From Deroplatys truncata (lineage: Eukaryota; Arthropoda; Insecta; Mantodea; Mantidae), in contig CM060990.1 of assembly GCA_030765065.1 (NCBI GenBank), forward strand, positions 499,896,190-499,960,189: a stretch of DNA of 64,000 bases. The letters run 5' to 3'. The notes below the pieces were generated by a model that saw only the letters and a list, made by a program, of their open reading frames with translations, did no database searches and was not told the origin of the DNA. The position numbers and the translations under genes were made by a program. Each line of letters begins with the position of its first letter. Position 1 is the first letter of the stretch. This document shows, piece after piece, positions 9,833-22,454 of the stretch.

Positions 9833-10404
9833 GCTAAAACTAAAAGAAATTAAATGAATACGTGAATGCTAACGCTCGAAGGAATTAAAGCGAATGAATG
9901 AATTCATAACACGCACCTATGTATATATCCAGGATGAGGACGACGGAGGGAATTGCGATCAATGCATAGCAGGGAGAAAGGATACTCTCTTGAAACATTA
10001 GTCATCTAGACAACTATTGTTCACGGAGCCTGTAGACGTCAGGTTGAATGGGACAGACCTCAGGTTCAAATCTTTAAGGGCACGGACCCAGCCTTTTGCC
10101 TGTCATGTATACTAAACCATCCTAACAGCGTAACATTACGTTACAACGACACGTAACCAGAACATGGCGAAGGCGAGCATGGAAAAAAGGATGCTCTCTG
10201 GGAACATTACTGGAAAAGGATGCTCTCTGGAAACACTAGTCATCCACACAACGGGTTGTCCCTAACATTTCCAGATTTCGGGTCGTTCAACATCGTGACG
10301 CGCCCCTGTCATCTACATTTCAACGAAATTTTACCTCCTGAATTAAAGTTTGGTGATCTGTATAGACATGTACAACATGCATTACGCTATGTAACAGACT
10401 CATC
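9833..10404. repeat. Arm spacer with repeated GGATRCTCTC motif, left
   Basis: Contains three copies of an AAAGGATGCTCTCTGGAAAC-type motif (about 9976, 10185, 10214), also found once at 7620 at the minisatellite edge. A GTAACATTACGTTACAACG segment lies near 10129, and a tRNA B-box-like GGTTCAAATC near 10063. No gene. The mirror is 16141-16712. Confidence 0.55.
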
Positions 10405-13103
10405 ACGTTATGTAACAACACGATCACGCTAGGTAACAACATGTTCACGCTATGTAACAACAGGATCACGCTATGTAACAACATGATCACGCTATGTAAC
10501 AACATGATCACGCCATGTAACAACATGATCACGCTATGTAACAACATGATCACGCTATGTAACAACATGATCACGCTATGTAACAACATGACCACGCTAT
10601 GTAACAAAACGATCAAGCTATGTAACAACTGATCACGCTATGTAACAACATGATCATGCTATGTAACAACCTGAGCACGCTATGTAACAACATGATCACG
10701 CTATGTAACAAACTGAGTACGCTATGTAACAACATGATCACGCCATGTAACAACTGATCACGCTATGTAACAACATGCTCAAGCTATGTAACAACTGATC
10801 ACGCTATGTAACAACATGATCACGCTATGTAACAACCTGAGCACGCTATGTAACAATCTGATCACGTTATGTAACAACTGATCACGCTATGTAACAACAT
10901 GATCACGCTATGTAACAACATGATCACGCTATGTAACAACATGATCACGCTATGTAACAACATGTTCACGCTATGTAACAACATGACCACGCTATGTAAC
11001 AAAACGATCACGCTATGTAACAACACGATCACGCTATGTACAACACGATCACGCAATGTAACAACTGATCACGCTATGTAACAACCTGATCAAGCTATGT
11101 AACAACTGATCACGCTATGTAACAACATGATCACGCTATGTAACAACCTGAGCACGCTATGTAACAACATGATCACGCTATGTAACAACCTGAGTACGCT
11201 ATGTAACAACATGATCACGCCATGTAACAACTGATCACGCTATGTAACATCATGCTCAAGCTATGTAACAACTGATCACGCTATGTAACAACACGATCAC
11301 GCTATGTAACAACCTGATCAAGCTATGTAACAACATGATCACGCTATGTAACAACCTGAGTACGCTATGTAACAACATGATCACGCCATGTAACAACTGA
11401 TCACGCTATGTAACAACATGCTCAAGCTATGTAACAACATGTTCACGCTATGTAACAACATGATCACGCTATGTAACAACATGTTCACGCTATGTAACAA
11501 CATGATCACGCTATGTAACAACATGACCACACTATGTAACAACATGATCATGCTATGTAACAAAACGATCAAGCTATGTAACAACATGATCACGCTATGT
11601 AACAAAACGATCAAGCTATGTAACAACCTGAGCACGCTATGTAACAACCTGATCAAGCTATGTAACAACTGATCACGCTATGTAACAACCTGAGCACGCT
11701 ATGTAACAACCTGATCACGCTATGTAACAACTGATCACGCTATGTAACAACATGCTCAAGCTATGTAACAACATGATCACGCTATGTAACAACATGTTCA
11801 CGCTATGTAACAACATGTTCACGCTATGTAACAACATGATCACGCTATGTAACAACATGACCACACTATGTAACAACATGATCATGCTATGTAACAAAAC
11901 GATCAAGCTATGTAACAACATGATCACGCTATGTAACAAAACGATCAAGCTATGTAACAACCTGAGCACGCTATGTAACAACATGTTCACGCTATGTAAC
12001 AACATGATCACGTTATGTAACAACATGATCACGCTATGTAACAACATGATCACGCCATGCAACAAAACGTTCAAGCTATGTAACAACCTGAGCACGCTAT
12101 GTAACAACATGTTCACGCTATGTAACAACATGAACACGCTATGTAACAATACGATCACGCTATGTAACAATCTGATTACGCTATGTAACAACTGATCACG
12201 CTATGTAACAACATGATGACGCTATGTAACAACCTGAGCACGTTATGTAACAACATGACTACGCTATGTAACAAAACGATCACGCTATGTAACAACTGAT
12301 CACGCTATGTAACAACCTGAGCACGCTATGTAACAACATGACCACGCTATGTAACAAAACGATCACGCTATGTAACAACTGATCACGCTATGTAACAACC
12401 TGAGCACGCTATGTAACAACCTGAGCACGCTATGTAACAATACGATCATGCTATGTAACAACCTGATCACGCTATGTAACAACATGATCACGCCATGTAA
12501 CAACCTGAGCACGCTATGTAACAACATGATCACGCTATGTAACAACATGAACACGCTATGTAACAATACGATCACGCTATGTAACAATCTGATTACTATG
12601 TAACAACGGATCACGCTATGTAACAACATGATCACGCTATGTAACAACCTGAGCACGCTATGTAACATCATGATCACGCTATGTAACAACCTGATCACGC
12701 TATGTAACAACATGCTCACGCTATGTAACAACTGATCACGCTATGTAACAACATGATCACGCTATGTAACAACCTGAGCACGCTATGTAACAACATGATC
12801 ACGCTATGTAACAACATGTTCACGCTATGTAACAACACGATCACGCTATGTAACAACACGATCACGCTATGTAACAACATGGACACGCTATGTAACAACA
12901 TGAACACGCTATGTAACAATACGATCAAGCTATGTAACAACCTGAGCACGCTATGTAACAACATGATCACGCTATGTAACAACATGAACACTCTATGTAA
13001 CAACCTGAGCATGCTATGTAACAACATGATGACGCTATGTAACAACCTAATCACGCTATGTAACATGAACACGCTATGTAACAACATGATCACGCTATGT
13101 AAA
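10405..13103. repeat. 21-bp satellite array, element 1 left arm
   Basis: About 2.7 kb of head-to-tail units with core ATCACGCTATGTAACAAC, mostly 21 bp with some 19-20-bp variants. Because 21 is a multiple of three, long periodic 'LCNNMIT' or 'LLHSVIM' frames appear on both strands; they are not genes. Variants such as GAGCACG, GTTCACG and ACCACG are interspersed without the unique spacers that a CRISPR would have. Confidence 0.9.
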
Positions 13104-13462
13104 TAGGGTGGACCATTTAAGTTGAGGCTATACAATATATCCAAAACTAAGCGTTGTAGAAAGAAATGTCTTTAAAAAAACTTGATTGATATTATGGCGA
13201 AAATAAATGCTGCTAGTCGTGTTTCGTTTGGAGGCCGTTATGAGGGTCATTTTGGGTCAATTTATTCTTTTAAATGGGAACCTACAATTAGGGTCCCATT
13301 TAAAAAGACCCTGAAATGACTCTCACTACGTCCTCCAAACGAAATACGACTAGCAGCATTTACTTTCGCCATAATATCAATCAAGTTTTATTAAAGACAT
13401 TTCTTTCTACAACGCTTAGTTTTGGATATATTGTATAGCCTCAACTTAAATGGTCCACCCTA
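13104..13462. mobile_element. Palindromic MITE at the centre of element 1
   Basis: A roughly 357-bp hairpin sequence begins TAGGGTGGACCATTTAAG and ends with its complement. The inner arms CGTTTGGAGG and CCTCCAAACG flank the centre at about 13283. It is flanked by satellite on both sides, with TA at each edge. The same family occurs at 35033-35402 and, truncated, at 1664. Symmetry of the whole 18.6-kb element passes through the middle of this MITE. Confidence 0.85.
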
Positions 13463-16140
13463 TTTACATAGCGTGATCATGTTGTTACATAGCGTTATCA
13501 TGTTACATAGCGTGATTAGGTTGTTACATAGCGTCATCATGTTGTTACATAGCATGCTCAGGTTGTTACATAGAGTGTTCATGTTCTTACATAGCGTGAT
13601 CATGTTGTTACATAGCGTGCTCAGGTTGTTACATAGCTTGATCGTATTGTTACATAGCGTGTTCATGTTGTTACATAGCGTGTCCATGTTGTTACATAGC
13701 GTGATCGTGTTGTTACATAGCGTGATCGTGTTGTTACATAGCGTGAACATGTTGTTACATAGCGTGATCATGTTGTTACATAGCGTGCTCAGGTTGTTAC
13801 ATAGCGTGATCATGTTGTTACATAGCGTGATCAGTTGTTACATAGCGTGAGCATGTTGTTACATAGCGTGATCAGGTTGTTACATAGCGTGATCATGATG
13901 TTACATAGCGTGCTCAGGTTGTTACATAGCGTGATCATGTTGTTACATAGCGTGATCCGTTGTTACATAGTAATCAGATTGTTACATAGCGTGATCGTAT
14001 TGTTACATAGCGTGTTCATGTTGTTACATAGCGTGATCATGTTGTTACATAGCGTGCTCAGGTTGTTACATGGCGTGATCATGTTGTTACATAGCGTGAT
14101 CAGGTTGTTACATAGCATGATCGTATTGTTACATAGCGTGCTCAGGTTGTTACATAGCGTGCTCAGGTTGTTACATAGCGTGATCAGTTGTTACATAGCG
14201 TGATCGTTTTGTTACATAGCGTGGTCATGTTGTTACATAGCGTGCTCAGGTTGTTACATAGCGTGATCAGTTGTTACATAGCGTGATCGTTTTGTTACAT
14301 AGCGTAGTCATGTTGTTACATAACGTGCTCAGGTTGTTACATAGCGTCATCATGTTGTTACATAGCGTGATCAGTTGTTACATAGCGTAATCAGATTGTT
14401 ACATAGCGTGATCGTATTGTTACATAGCGTGTTCATGTTGTTACATAGCGTGAACATGTTGTTACATAGCGTGCTCAGGTTGTTACATAGCTTGATCGTT
14501 TTGTTGCATGGCGTGATCATGTTGTTACATAGCGTGATCATGTTGTTACATAACGTGATCATGTTGTTACATAGCGTGAACATGTTGTTACATAGCGTGC
14601 TCAGGTTGTTACATAGCTTGATCGTTTTGTTACATAGCGTGATCATGTTGTTACATAGCTTGATCGTTTTGTTACATAGCATGATCATGTTGTTACATAG
14701 TGTGGTCATGTTGTTACATAGCGTGATCATGTTGTTACATAGCGTGAACATGTTGTTACATAGCGTGAACATGTTGTTACATAGCGTGATCATGTTGTTA
14801 CATAGCTTGAGCATGTTGTTACATAGCGTGATCAGTTGTTACATAGCGTGATCAGGTTGTTACATAGCGTGCTCAGGTTGTTACATAGCGTGATCAGTTG
14901 TTACATAGCTTGATCAGGTTGTTACATAGCGTGCTCAGGTTGTTACATAGCTTGATCGTTTTGTTACATAGCGTGATCATGTTGTTACATAGCTTGATCG
15001 TTTTGTTACATAGCATGATCATGTTGTTACATAGTGTGGTCATGTTGTTACATAGCGTGATCATGTTGTTACATAGCGTGAACATGTTGTTACATAGCGT
15101 GATCATGTTGTTACATAGCGTGAACATGTTGTTACATAGCTTGAGCATGTTGTTACATAGCGTGATCAGTTGTTACATGGCGTGATCATGTTGTTACATA
15201 GCGTGATCATGTTGTTACATAGCTTGATCAGGTTGTTACATAGCGTGATCGTGTTGTTACATAGCGTGATCAGTTGTTACATAGCTTGAGCATGATGTTA
15301 CATAGCGTGATCAGTTGTTACATGGCGTGATCATGTTGTTACATAGCGTACTCAGGTTGTTACATAGCGTGATCATGTTGTTACATAGCGTGCTCAGGTT
15401 GTTACATAGCGTGATCATGTTGTTACATAGCGTGATCAGTTGTTACATAGCTTGATCAGGTTGTTACATAGCGTGATCAGTTGTTACATTGCGTGATCGT
15501 GTTGTACATAGCGTGATCGTGTTGTTACATAGCGTGATCGTTTTGTTACATAGCGTGGTCATGTTGTTACATAGCGTGAACATGTTGTTACATAGCGTGA
15601 TCATGTTGTTACATAGCGTAATCATGTTGTTACATAGCGTGATCATGTTGTTACATAGCGTGATCAGTTGTTACATAACGTGATCAGATTGTTACATAGC
15701 GTGCTCAGGTTGTTACATAGCGTGATCATGTTGTTACATAGCGTGATCAGTTGTTACATAGCTTGAGCATGTTGTTACATAGCGTGATCAGTTGTTACAT
15801 GGCGTGATCATGTTGTTACATAGCGTACTCAGTTTGTTACATAGCGTGATCATGTTGTTACATAGCGTGCTCAGGTTGTTACATAGCATGATCATGTTGT
15901 TACATAGCGTGATCAGTTGTTACATAGCTTGATCGTTTTGTTACATAGCGTGGTCATGTTGTTACATAGCGTGATCATGTTGTTACATAGCGTGATCATG
16001 TTGTTACATAGCGTGATCATGTTGTTACATGGCGTGATCATGTTGTTACATAGCGTGATCATGTTGTTACATAGCGTGATCCTGTTGTTACATAGCGTGA
16101 ACATGTTGTTACCTAGCGTGATCGTGTTGTTACATAACGT
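13463..16140. repeat. 21-bp satellite array, element 1 right arm
   Basis: Inverted counterpart of 10405-13103, with nearly the same order of variant units. Small differences are seen, for example CGTTATCATG near 13490 where the mirror of the left arm predicts CGTGTTCATG. Confidence 0.9.
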
Positions 16141-16712
16141 GATGAGTCTGTTACATAGCGTAATGCATGTTGTACATGTCTATACAGATCACCAAACTTT
16201 AATTCAGGAGGTAAAATTTCGTTGAAATGTAGATGACAGGGGCGCGTCACGATGTTGAACGACCCGAAATCTGGAAATGTTAGGGACAACCCGTTGTGTG
16301 GATGACTAGTGTTTCCAGAGAGCATCCTTTTCCAGTAATGTTCCCAGAGAGCATCCTTTTTTCCATGCTCGCCTTCGCCATGTTCTGGTTACGTGTCGTT
16401 GTAACGTAATGTTACGCTGTTAGGATGGTTTAGTATACATGACAGGCAAAAGGCTGGGTCCGTGCCCTTAAAGATTTGAACCTGAGGTCTGTCCCATTCA
16501 ACCTGACGTCTACAGGCTCCGTGAACAATAGTTGTCTAGATGACTAATGTTTCAAGAGAGTATCCTTTCTCCCTGCTATGCATTGATCGCAATTCCCTCC
16601 GTCGTCCTCATCCTGGATATATACATAGGTGCGTGTTATGAATTCATTCATTCGCTTTAATTCCTTCGAGCGTTAGCATTCACGTATTCATTTAATTTCT
16701 TTTAGTTTTAGC

Positions 16713-17180
16713 ATGAACTACTGCCCGGGAAAATCTGTGCAACTGACGAATGAGAAACACGATTTTTCATACATTACACATGGAGGAAAACGCGTTATTA
16801 GATGCTGTGTATGCGGGCGGATTTTTAAGAATCGTTCTTTGTCAAGATTTAAGTTTCATAGAGCAACATGTTATACTGAATCGACTCTCTCACCTGCACT
16901 TGAAGATCCGAAGATGTATAGAGGGGAATGTTATACCGGATCAAGCCTCTGTCCTTCACTGGAGACTACTGTTGGTGAAAAATCTGGATACATCGGAAGT
17001 TGCAAGAATATGAAATCTTCAGATGATGATGATTCAGTGATATCAACGCTTGAAAATCCGAATAGACTAGTAAATATATTGAGGTTACTAATTGCGTCGA
17101 GGGATGCTGGTAATAATAGTCACACACAAGAGATTGAGGATATTATAAGTAAGCTGAAAGCATCTAAAGTTATAGCATGA
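16713..17180 (+). CDS. C2HC zinc-finger protein, 155 aa, right arm
   Basis: Mirror copy of 9365-9832, differing by Asp for Glu near residue 143 (EIEDII instead of EIEEII). The start ATG at 16713 is preceded by a T-rich leader ('TTTAATTTCTTTTAGTTTTA'), and the TTTTAG there could also be read as a splice acceptor. The same zinc-binding C2HC cluster is present. It is followed by the overlapping 69-aa ORF and AATAAA at 17439-17444, so a single short transcription unit is plausible. The two arms would then produce two convergent copies of the same mRNA pointing away from the centre. Confidence 0.6.
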   Translation: MNYCPGKSVQLTNEKHDFSYITHGGKRVIRCCVCGRIFKNRSLSRFKFHRATCYTESTLSPALEDPKMYRGECYTGSSLCPSLETTVGEKSGYIGSCKNMKSSDDDDSVISTLENPNRLVNILRLLIASRDAGNNSHTQEIEDIISKLKASKVIA

Positions 17181-17386
17181 CAGGATCGAGAAATTGTGTT
17201 AATCAATTACTGCCATGGTTAACAGGAACTTTGAAATATCAAAAAACTTGTACTTATAAAATACATCATTCAGACATTGTTGAGATGTTTAGTTTTTTTA
17301 CTGATAATGCAGGTCTCTTTCTGTGTGATGTATATGATTATATAACTGAGTGTTTAGAATGTCTAGACTATCACCTTTGCCTTTAG
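17177..17386 (+). CDS. Small ORF (69 aa) overlapping zinc-finger ORF, right arm
   Basis: Identical peptide to 9159-9368, starting within the ATGA overlap at 17177-17180. It contains a Leu/Phe-rich stretch ('MFSFFTDNAGLFLCDVYDY') but no recognised domain. Whether it is translated is unknown. Confidence 0.4.
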   Translation: MTGSRNCVNQLLPWLTGTLKYQKTCTYKIHHSDIVEMFSFFTDNAGLFLCDVYDYITECLECLDYHLCL

Positions 17387-17438
17387 GAAATATGTATGGT
17401 TTTTTGCAAAGTAATGTAATAGGATAATGTTTATAAAA

Positions 17439-17444
17439 AATAAA
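17439..17444 (+). terminator. Polyadenylation signal AATAAA, right arm cassette
   Basis: AATAAA 52 bp after the 69-aa ORF stop, followed by a GT-rich stretch (ATGTTGTCTGC). The mirror signal lies at about 9101-9106 on the minus strand. Confidence 0.45.
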
Positions 17445-17482
17445 TGTTGTCTGCATTACTTTTTGTAAAGTGATATGTTTTT

Positions 17483-17782
17483 TTACATGTATTCAGTTAA
17501 ACTGATTTTTAAAAATTGGTTTACATGAATGTTGTTTATCTTCTTTTCCAACCTAGAATTGTATTCATTTGCAATTTATTTCCATGTCTCTTCCTTACGC
17601 TTAGCAGAGCTATCAGTCATTTTATTTTCAAGACTAATTTGTGTTCCAAAACAATGTCGGTCATATATCTTTCTCTTCTTTCTTAAAATTTGCTGCCTGA
17701 GTCTTTTTATTACTTTCGTCCTTCTCCATTTTGCAATTTGTTTATGTATCAGAGACGAATGAAAGTTGAATGGCATTAGCAA
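17483..17782 (-). pseudogene. Myb/SANT-like DNA-binding protein remnant, right arm
   Basis: Mirror copy of 8763-9062 on the opposite strand, with identical predicted peptide and identical internal stop. It lies tail-to-tail with the zinc-finger cassette ending at 17386. Confidence 0.5.
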
Positions 17783-18154
17783 TTGTGAATTGATTCAATA
17801 CAATTGCAGTGATCTGAGATTAGTGAATAATGAATAACGTTTATTTCTCAATACTCGATACATAATTAAGTTATATACTTTTAGACTATAATAATATTTG
17901 AAAATATTTGGCTATTTACACTATAAATTCACTTCTTTGTTGTTTGCCTATACTAATCTATGGTCTCAGTACATACAACTCCTGGTTTTCTATGTATCGA
18001 CGACCCTCTGTCTACTTGTTTATGTTTCATTATATACCTTTATTTTTTTAATGTGCCATATGTATGATTTCCTGTGTTACGTCTTGTTACGTGTTTACGT
18101 TAGATGATAGACAATGAGAAGATCCAGAACAAACAAGGTGGGAATAGGTTAGGA

Positions 18155-18316
18155 TGTATACTTCACTGTAAACCGATATACTGTTTGTCCCTCTCCGTCT
18201 CGCGCACTACTGTTTAACAAATATAAAGTTTGTAAGGTTTAGAAAATAAGTATATAAAAGTGTTGTAAGGCTGGATGAGAAAAGTTTTATAATCGAATTA
18301 CTCTCTATATTACAGT
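18155..18316. repeat. Family-conserved arm block, element 1 right
   Basis: Inverted copy of 8229-8390, with TTTGTCCCTCTCCGTCTC and TTACTCTCTATATTACAG. Confidence 0.8.
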
Positions 18317-18931
18317 ATAAACCTACATTCCTCCTCCTTCAATCTCTGTCTATCCTTGTATCTCTCCCGTTTTCCATATTTCTCCCATATAAACGTATAC
18401 TCTAATCCTCAAACCATGTCTAGACTAGCACCTCTCCTCGTATGCCCTAACGCTCTCATATAAATGCATTTTCCTCCTTGAAGACTCTCTCAACCTAGCA
18501 CCTACCTTCGTTTTCCCTATATTTTCCCATATAGACGTATACTCTCTCATTCAGACCTTCCCGACTAGCCTAGCACTTCTCCTCATATTCCCCTACCTCT
18601 CTCATATAAGATGCATTCCCTCATTCAACACCGTCTAGCCTAGCATCGAACCTCGTATTCCCTATCTCTCGCATATAAACGCGTACTCCATCATTCAAAA
18701 CTCCTATCCTAATACCTCTCCTCGGTTTGCTATATCGCTCATATTCTACCCTTCAAGTCCTGTTTAGTATAGCATCTTTCCTTGTGTTCCCTATCTCTCT
18801 CGTATAAAGCATATCCCTCCCTCCTTTAGCATCTGACTAGCCTAGCATCAGCCCTGGTATTCCCTATCTCTCCCCTATAAATACTTCTATCTAGAGACCT
18901 AATGTTTCAGGAGAGCATCCTTTCCCCTATA
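18317..18931. repeat. Purine-rich ~70-bp minisatellite, element 1 right arm
   Basis: Reverse complement of 7612-8228, pyrimidine-rich on the plus strand ('CTATCTCTCCCCTATAAATA'). The unit order is conserved between arms. Confidence 0.8.
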
Positions 18932-21900
18932 AAAGTTTATTTGGTGTCTTTATCTTAATTAGTTTAGGAGTTATTAAATTTATAATTAAATTACATTTTA
19001 TCGGTATTCGAACCCTGGACACCAGAACCAATATTATTTACAATATTAGTTTGATATGTTTAAGGGTGCTGTATGCATTTACAGCATCAATCTAAGTGAT
19101 ATATTCTAGAGTATAGAGAAAAATAAGTATGTGATTGAAAGATCGGGATTCGAAGTAAGGACAGCTGATTGAAAATTATATACAGTATTAATTGCCCTCA
19201 TAGGAGCTATCAATCATGCTTTGGTCAATTCCTCTACCTCTCTTAGTTTCTGAGATAATGACGATTTAAACATTAGGCTCGAACCCAGAACGTCAGGTAT
19301 CTAATTACACATCCACAAGATACTACCTAGTAACATAAACGCAATAAAGTTTATTTGGCGTCTTTATCTTAATTAGTTTAGGAGTTATTAAATTTATAAT
19401 TAAATTACATTTTATCGGTATTCGAACCCTGGACACCAGAAACAAAATTATTTACAATATTAGTTTGATATGTTTAAAGGTGCTGTATGCAGTTACAGCA
19501 TCAATCTAAGTGATATATTCTAGAGTATAGAGAAAAATAAGTATGTGATTGAAAGATCGGGATTCGAAGTAAGGACAACTGATTGAAAATTATATACAGT
19601 ATTAATTACCCCTCATAGGAGCTATCAATCATGCTTTGGTTCACTCGTCTACCTCTCTTAGTTTCTGAGATAATGACGATTTAAAATTAGGCTCGAACCC
19701 AGAACGTCAGGTATCTAATTACACATCCACAAGATAATACCTAATAACATAAAGGCAATAAAGTTTATTTGGCGTCTTTATCTTAATTAGTTTAGAAGTT
19801 ATTAAATTTATAATTAAACTATATTTTATCGGTATTCGAACCCTGGACACCAGAAACAAAATTATTTACAATATTAGTTTGATATGTTTAAAGGTGCTGT
19901 ATGCAGTTACAGCATCAATCTAAGTGATATATTCTAGAGTATAGAGAAAAATAAGTATGTGATTGAAAGATCGGGATTCGAAGTAAGGACAACTGATTGA
20001 AAATTATATACAGTATTAATTACCCCTCATAGGAGCTATCAATCATGCTTTGGTTCACTCGTCTACCTCTCTTAGTTTCTGAGATAATGACGATTTAAAA
20101 TTAGGCTCGAACCCAGAACGTCAGGTATCTAATTACACATCCACAAGATAATACCTAATAACATAAAGGCAATAAAGTTTATTTGGCGTCTTTATCTTAA
20201 TTAGTTTAGAAGTTATTAAATTTATAATTAAACTACATTTTATCGGTATTCGAACCCTGGACACCAGAAACAAAATTATTTACAATATTAGTTTGACATG
20301 TTTAAAGGTGCTGTATACAGTTACAGCATCAATCTAAGTGATATATTCTAGAGTATAGAGAAAAATAAGTATGTGATTGAAAGATCGGGATTCGAAGTAA
20401 GGACAACTGATTGAAAATTATATACAGTATTAATTACCCCTTATAGGAGCTATCAATCATGCTTTGGTTCACTCGTCTACCTCTCTGAGTTTCTGAGATA
20501 ATGACGATTTAAAATTAGGATCGAACCCAGAACGTCAGGTATCTAATTACACATCCACAAGATAGTACCTAATAATATAAAGGCAATAAAGTTTATTTGG
20601 CGTCTTTATCTTAATTAGTTTAGAAGTTATTAAATTTATAATTAAATTACATTTTATCGGTATTCGAACCCTGGACACCAGAAACAAAATTATTTACAAT
20701 ATTAGTTTGATATGTTTAAAGGTTGTGTATGCAGTTACAGCATCAATCTAAGTGACATATTCTAGAGTATAGAGAAAAAATAAGTAAGTGATTGAAAGAT
20801 CGGGATTCGAAGTAAGGACAACTGATTGAAAATTATATACAGTATTAATTACCCCTTATAGGAGCTATCAATCATGCTTTGGTCAATTCCTCTACCTCTC
20901 TTAGTTTCTGAGATAATGACGATTTAAACATTAGACTCGAACCCAGAACGTCAGGTATCTAATTACACATCCACAAGATAATACCTAATAACATAAAGGC
21001 AATAAAGTTTATTTGGCGTCTTTATCTTAATTAGTTTAGAAGTTATTAAATTTATAATTAAACTATATTTTATCGGTATTCGAACCCTGGACACCAGAAA
21101 CAAAATTATTTACAATATTAGTTTGATATGTTTAAAGGTGCTGTATGCAGTTACAGCATCAATCTAAGTGATATATTCTAGAGTATAGAGAAAAATAAGT
21201 ATGTGATTGAAAGATCGGGATTCGAAGTAAGGACAACTGATTGAAAATTATATACAGTATTAATTACCCCTCATAGGAGCTATCAATCATGCTTTGGTTC
21301 ACTCGTCTACCTCTCTTAGTTTCTGAGATAATGACGATTTAAAATTAGGCTCGAACCCAGAACGTCAGGTATCTAATTACACATCCACAAGATAATACCT
21401 AATAACATAAAGGCAATAAAGTTTATTTGGCGTCTTTATCTTAATTAGTTTAGAAGTTATTAAATTTATAATTAAACTACATTTTATCGGTATTCGAACC
21501 CTGGACACCAGAAACAAAATTATTTACAATATTAGTTTGACATGTTTAAAGGTGCTGTATACAGTTACAGCATCAATCTAAGTGATATATTCTAGAGTAT
21601 AGAGAAAAATAAGTATGTGATTGAAAGATCGGGATTCGAAGTAAGGACAACTGATTGAAAATTATATACAGTATTAATTACCCCTTATAGGAGCTATCAA
21701 TCATGCTTTGGTTCACTCGTCTACCTCTCTGAGTTTCTGAGATAATGACGATTTAAAATTAGGATCGAACCCAGAACGTCAGGTATCTAATTACACATCC
21801 ACAAGATAGTACCTAATAATATAAAGGCAATAAAGTTTATTTGGCGTCTTTATCTTAATTAGTTTAGAAGTTATTAAATTTATAATTAAATTACATTTTA

Positions 21901-22454
21901 TCGGTATTCGAACCCTGGACACCAGAAACAAAATTATTTACAATATTAGTTTGATATGTTTAAAGGTTGTGTATGCAGTTACAGCATCAATCTAAGTGAC
22001 ATATTCTAGAGTATAGAGAAAAAATAAGTAAGTGATTGAAAGATCGGGATTCGAAGTAAGGACAACTGATTGAAAATTATATACGGTATTAATTACCCAT
22101 CATAGGAGCTATCAATCATGCTTTGGTCAATTCCTCTACCTCTCTTAGTTTCTGAGATAATGACGATTTAAACATTAGACTCGAACCCAGAACGTCAGGT
22201 ATCTAATTACACATCCACAAGATACTACCTAATAAAATAAAGGCAATAAAGTTTATTTGGCGTCTTTATCTTAATTAGTTTAGGAGTTATTAAATTTATA
22301 ATTAAATTACATTTTATCGGTATTCGAACCCTGGACACCATGTACCCAAATATACATTCACAAGAAACTATCTAATGACATTAATGTAATAAACTTTATT
22401 TGATGTCTTTATCGTAATTAGTCTCTGAGTTATTAGAAGCTGAATTTGTAATTC
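18932..22454. repeat. 414-bp tandem array, right arm (about 9 units)
   Basis: The inverted counterpart of the left array. Nine markers CCCTGGACACC lie between about 19013 and 22332 with a mean period of 415 bp. Variant-bearing units recur as a block. 'GCTGTATACAGTTACAGC' occurs near 20308 and 21556, and 'GGTTGTGTATGCAGTT' near 20721 and 21964. This indicates a 1.24-kb three-unit duplication specific to this arm. Confidence 0.85.

Noticed and set aside
11715..14851. Long open frames (up to 158 aa) rich in LLHSVIM or LCNNMIT
   Set aside because: They follow from a 21-bp repeat whose length is a multiple of three; they occur on both strands and have no codon or domain signal.
10405..16140. CRISPR-like appearance of the short regular repeats
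   Set aside because: Units are contiguous 21-bp variants without unique spacers, in eukaryotic DNA. It is a satellite array.
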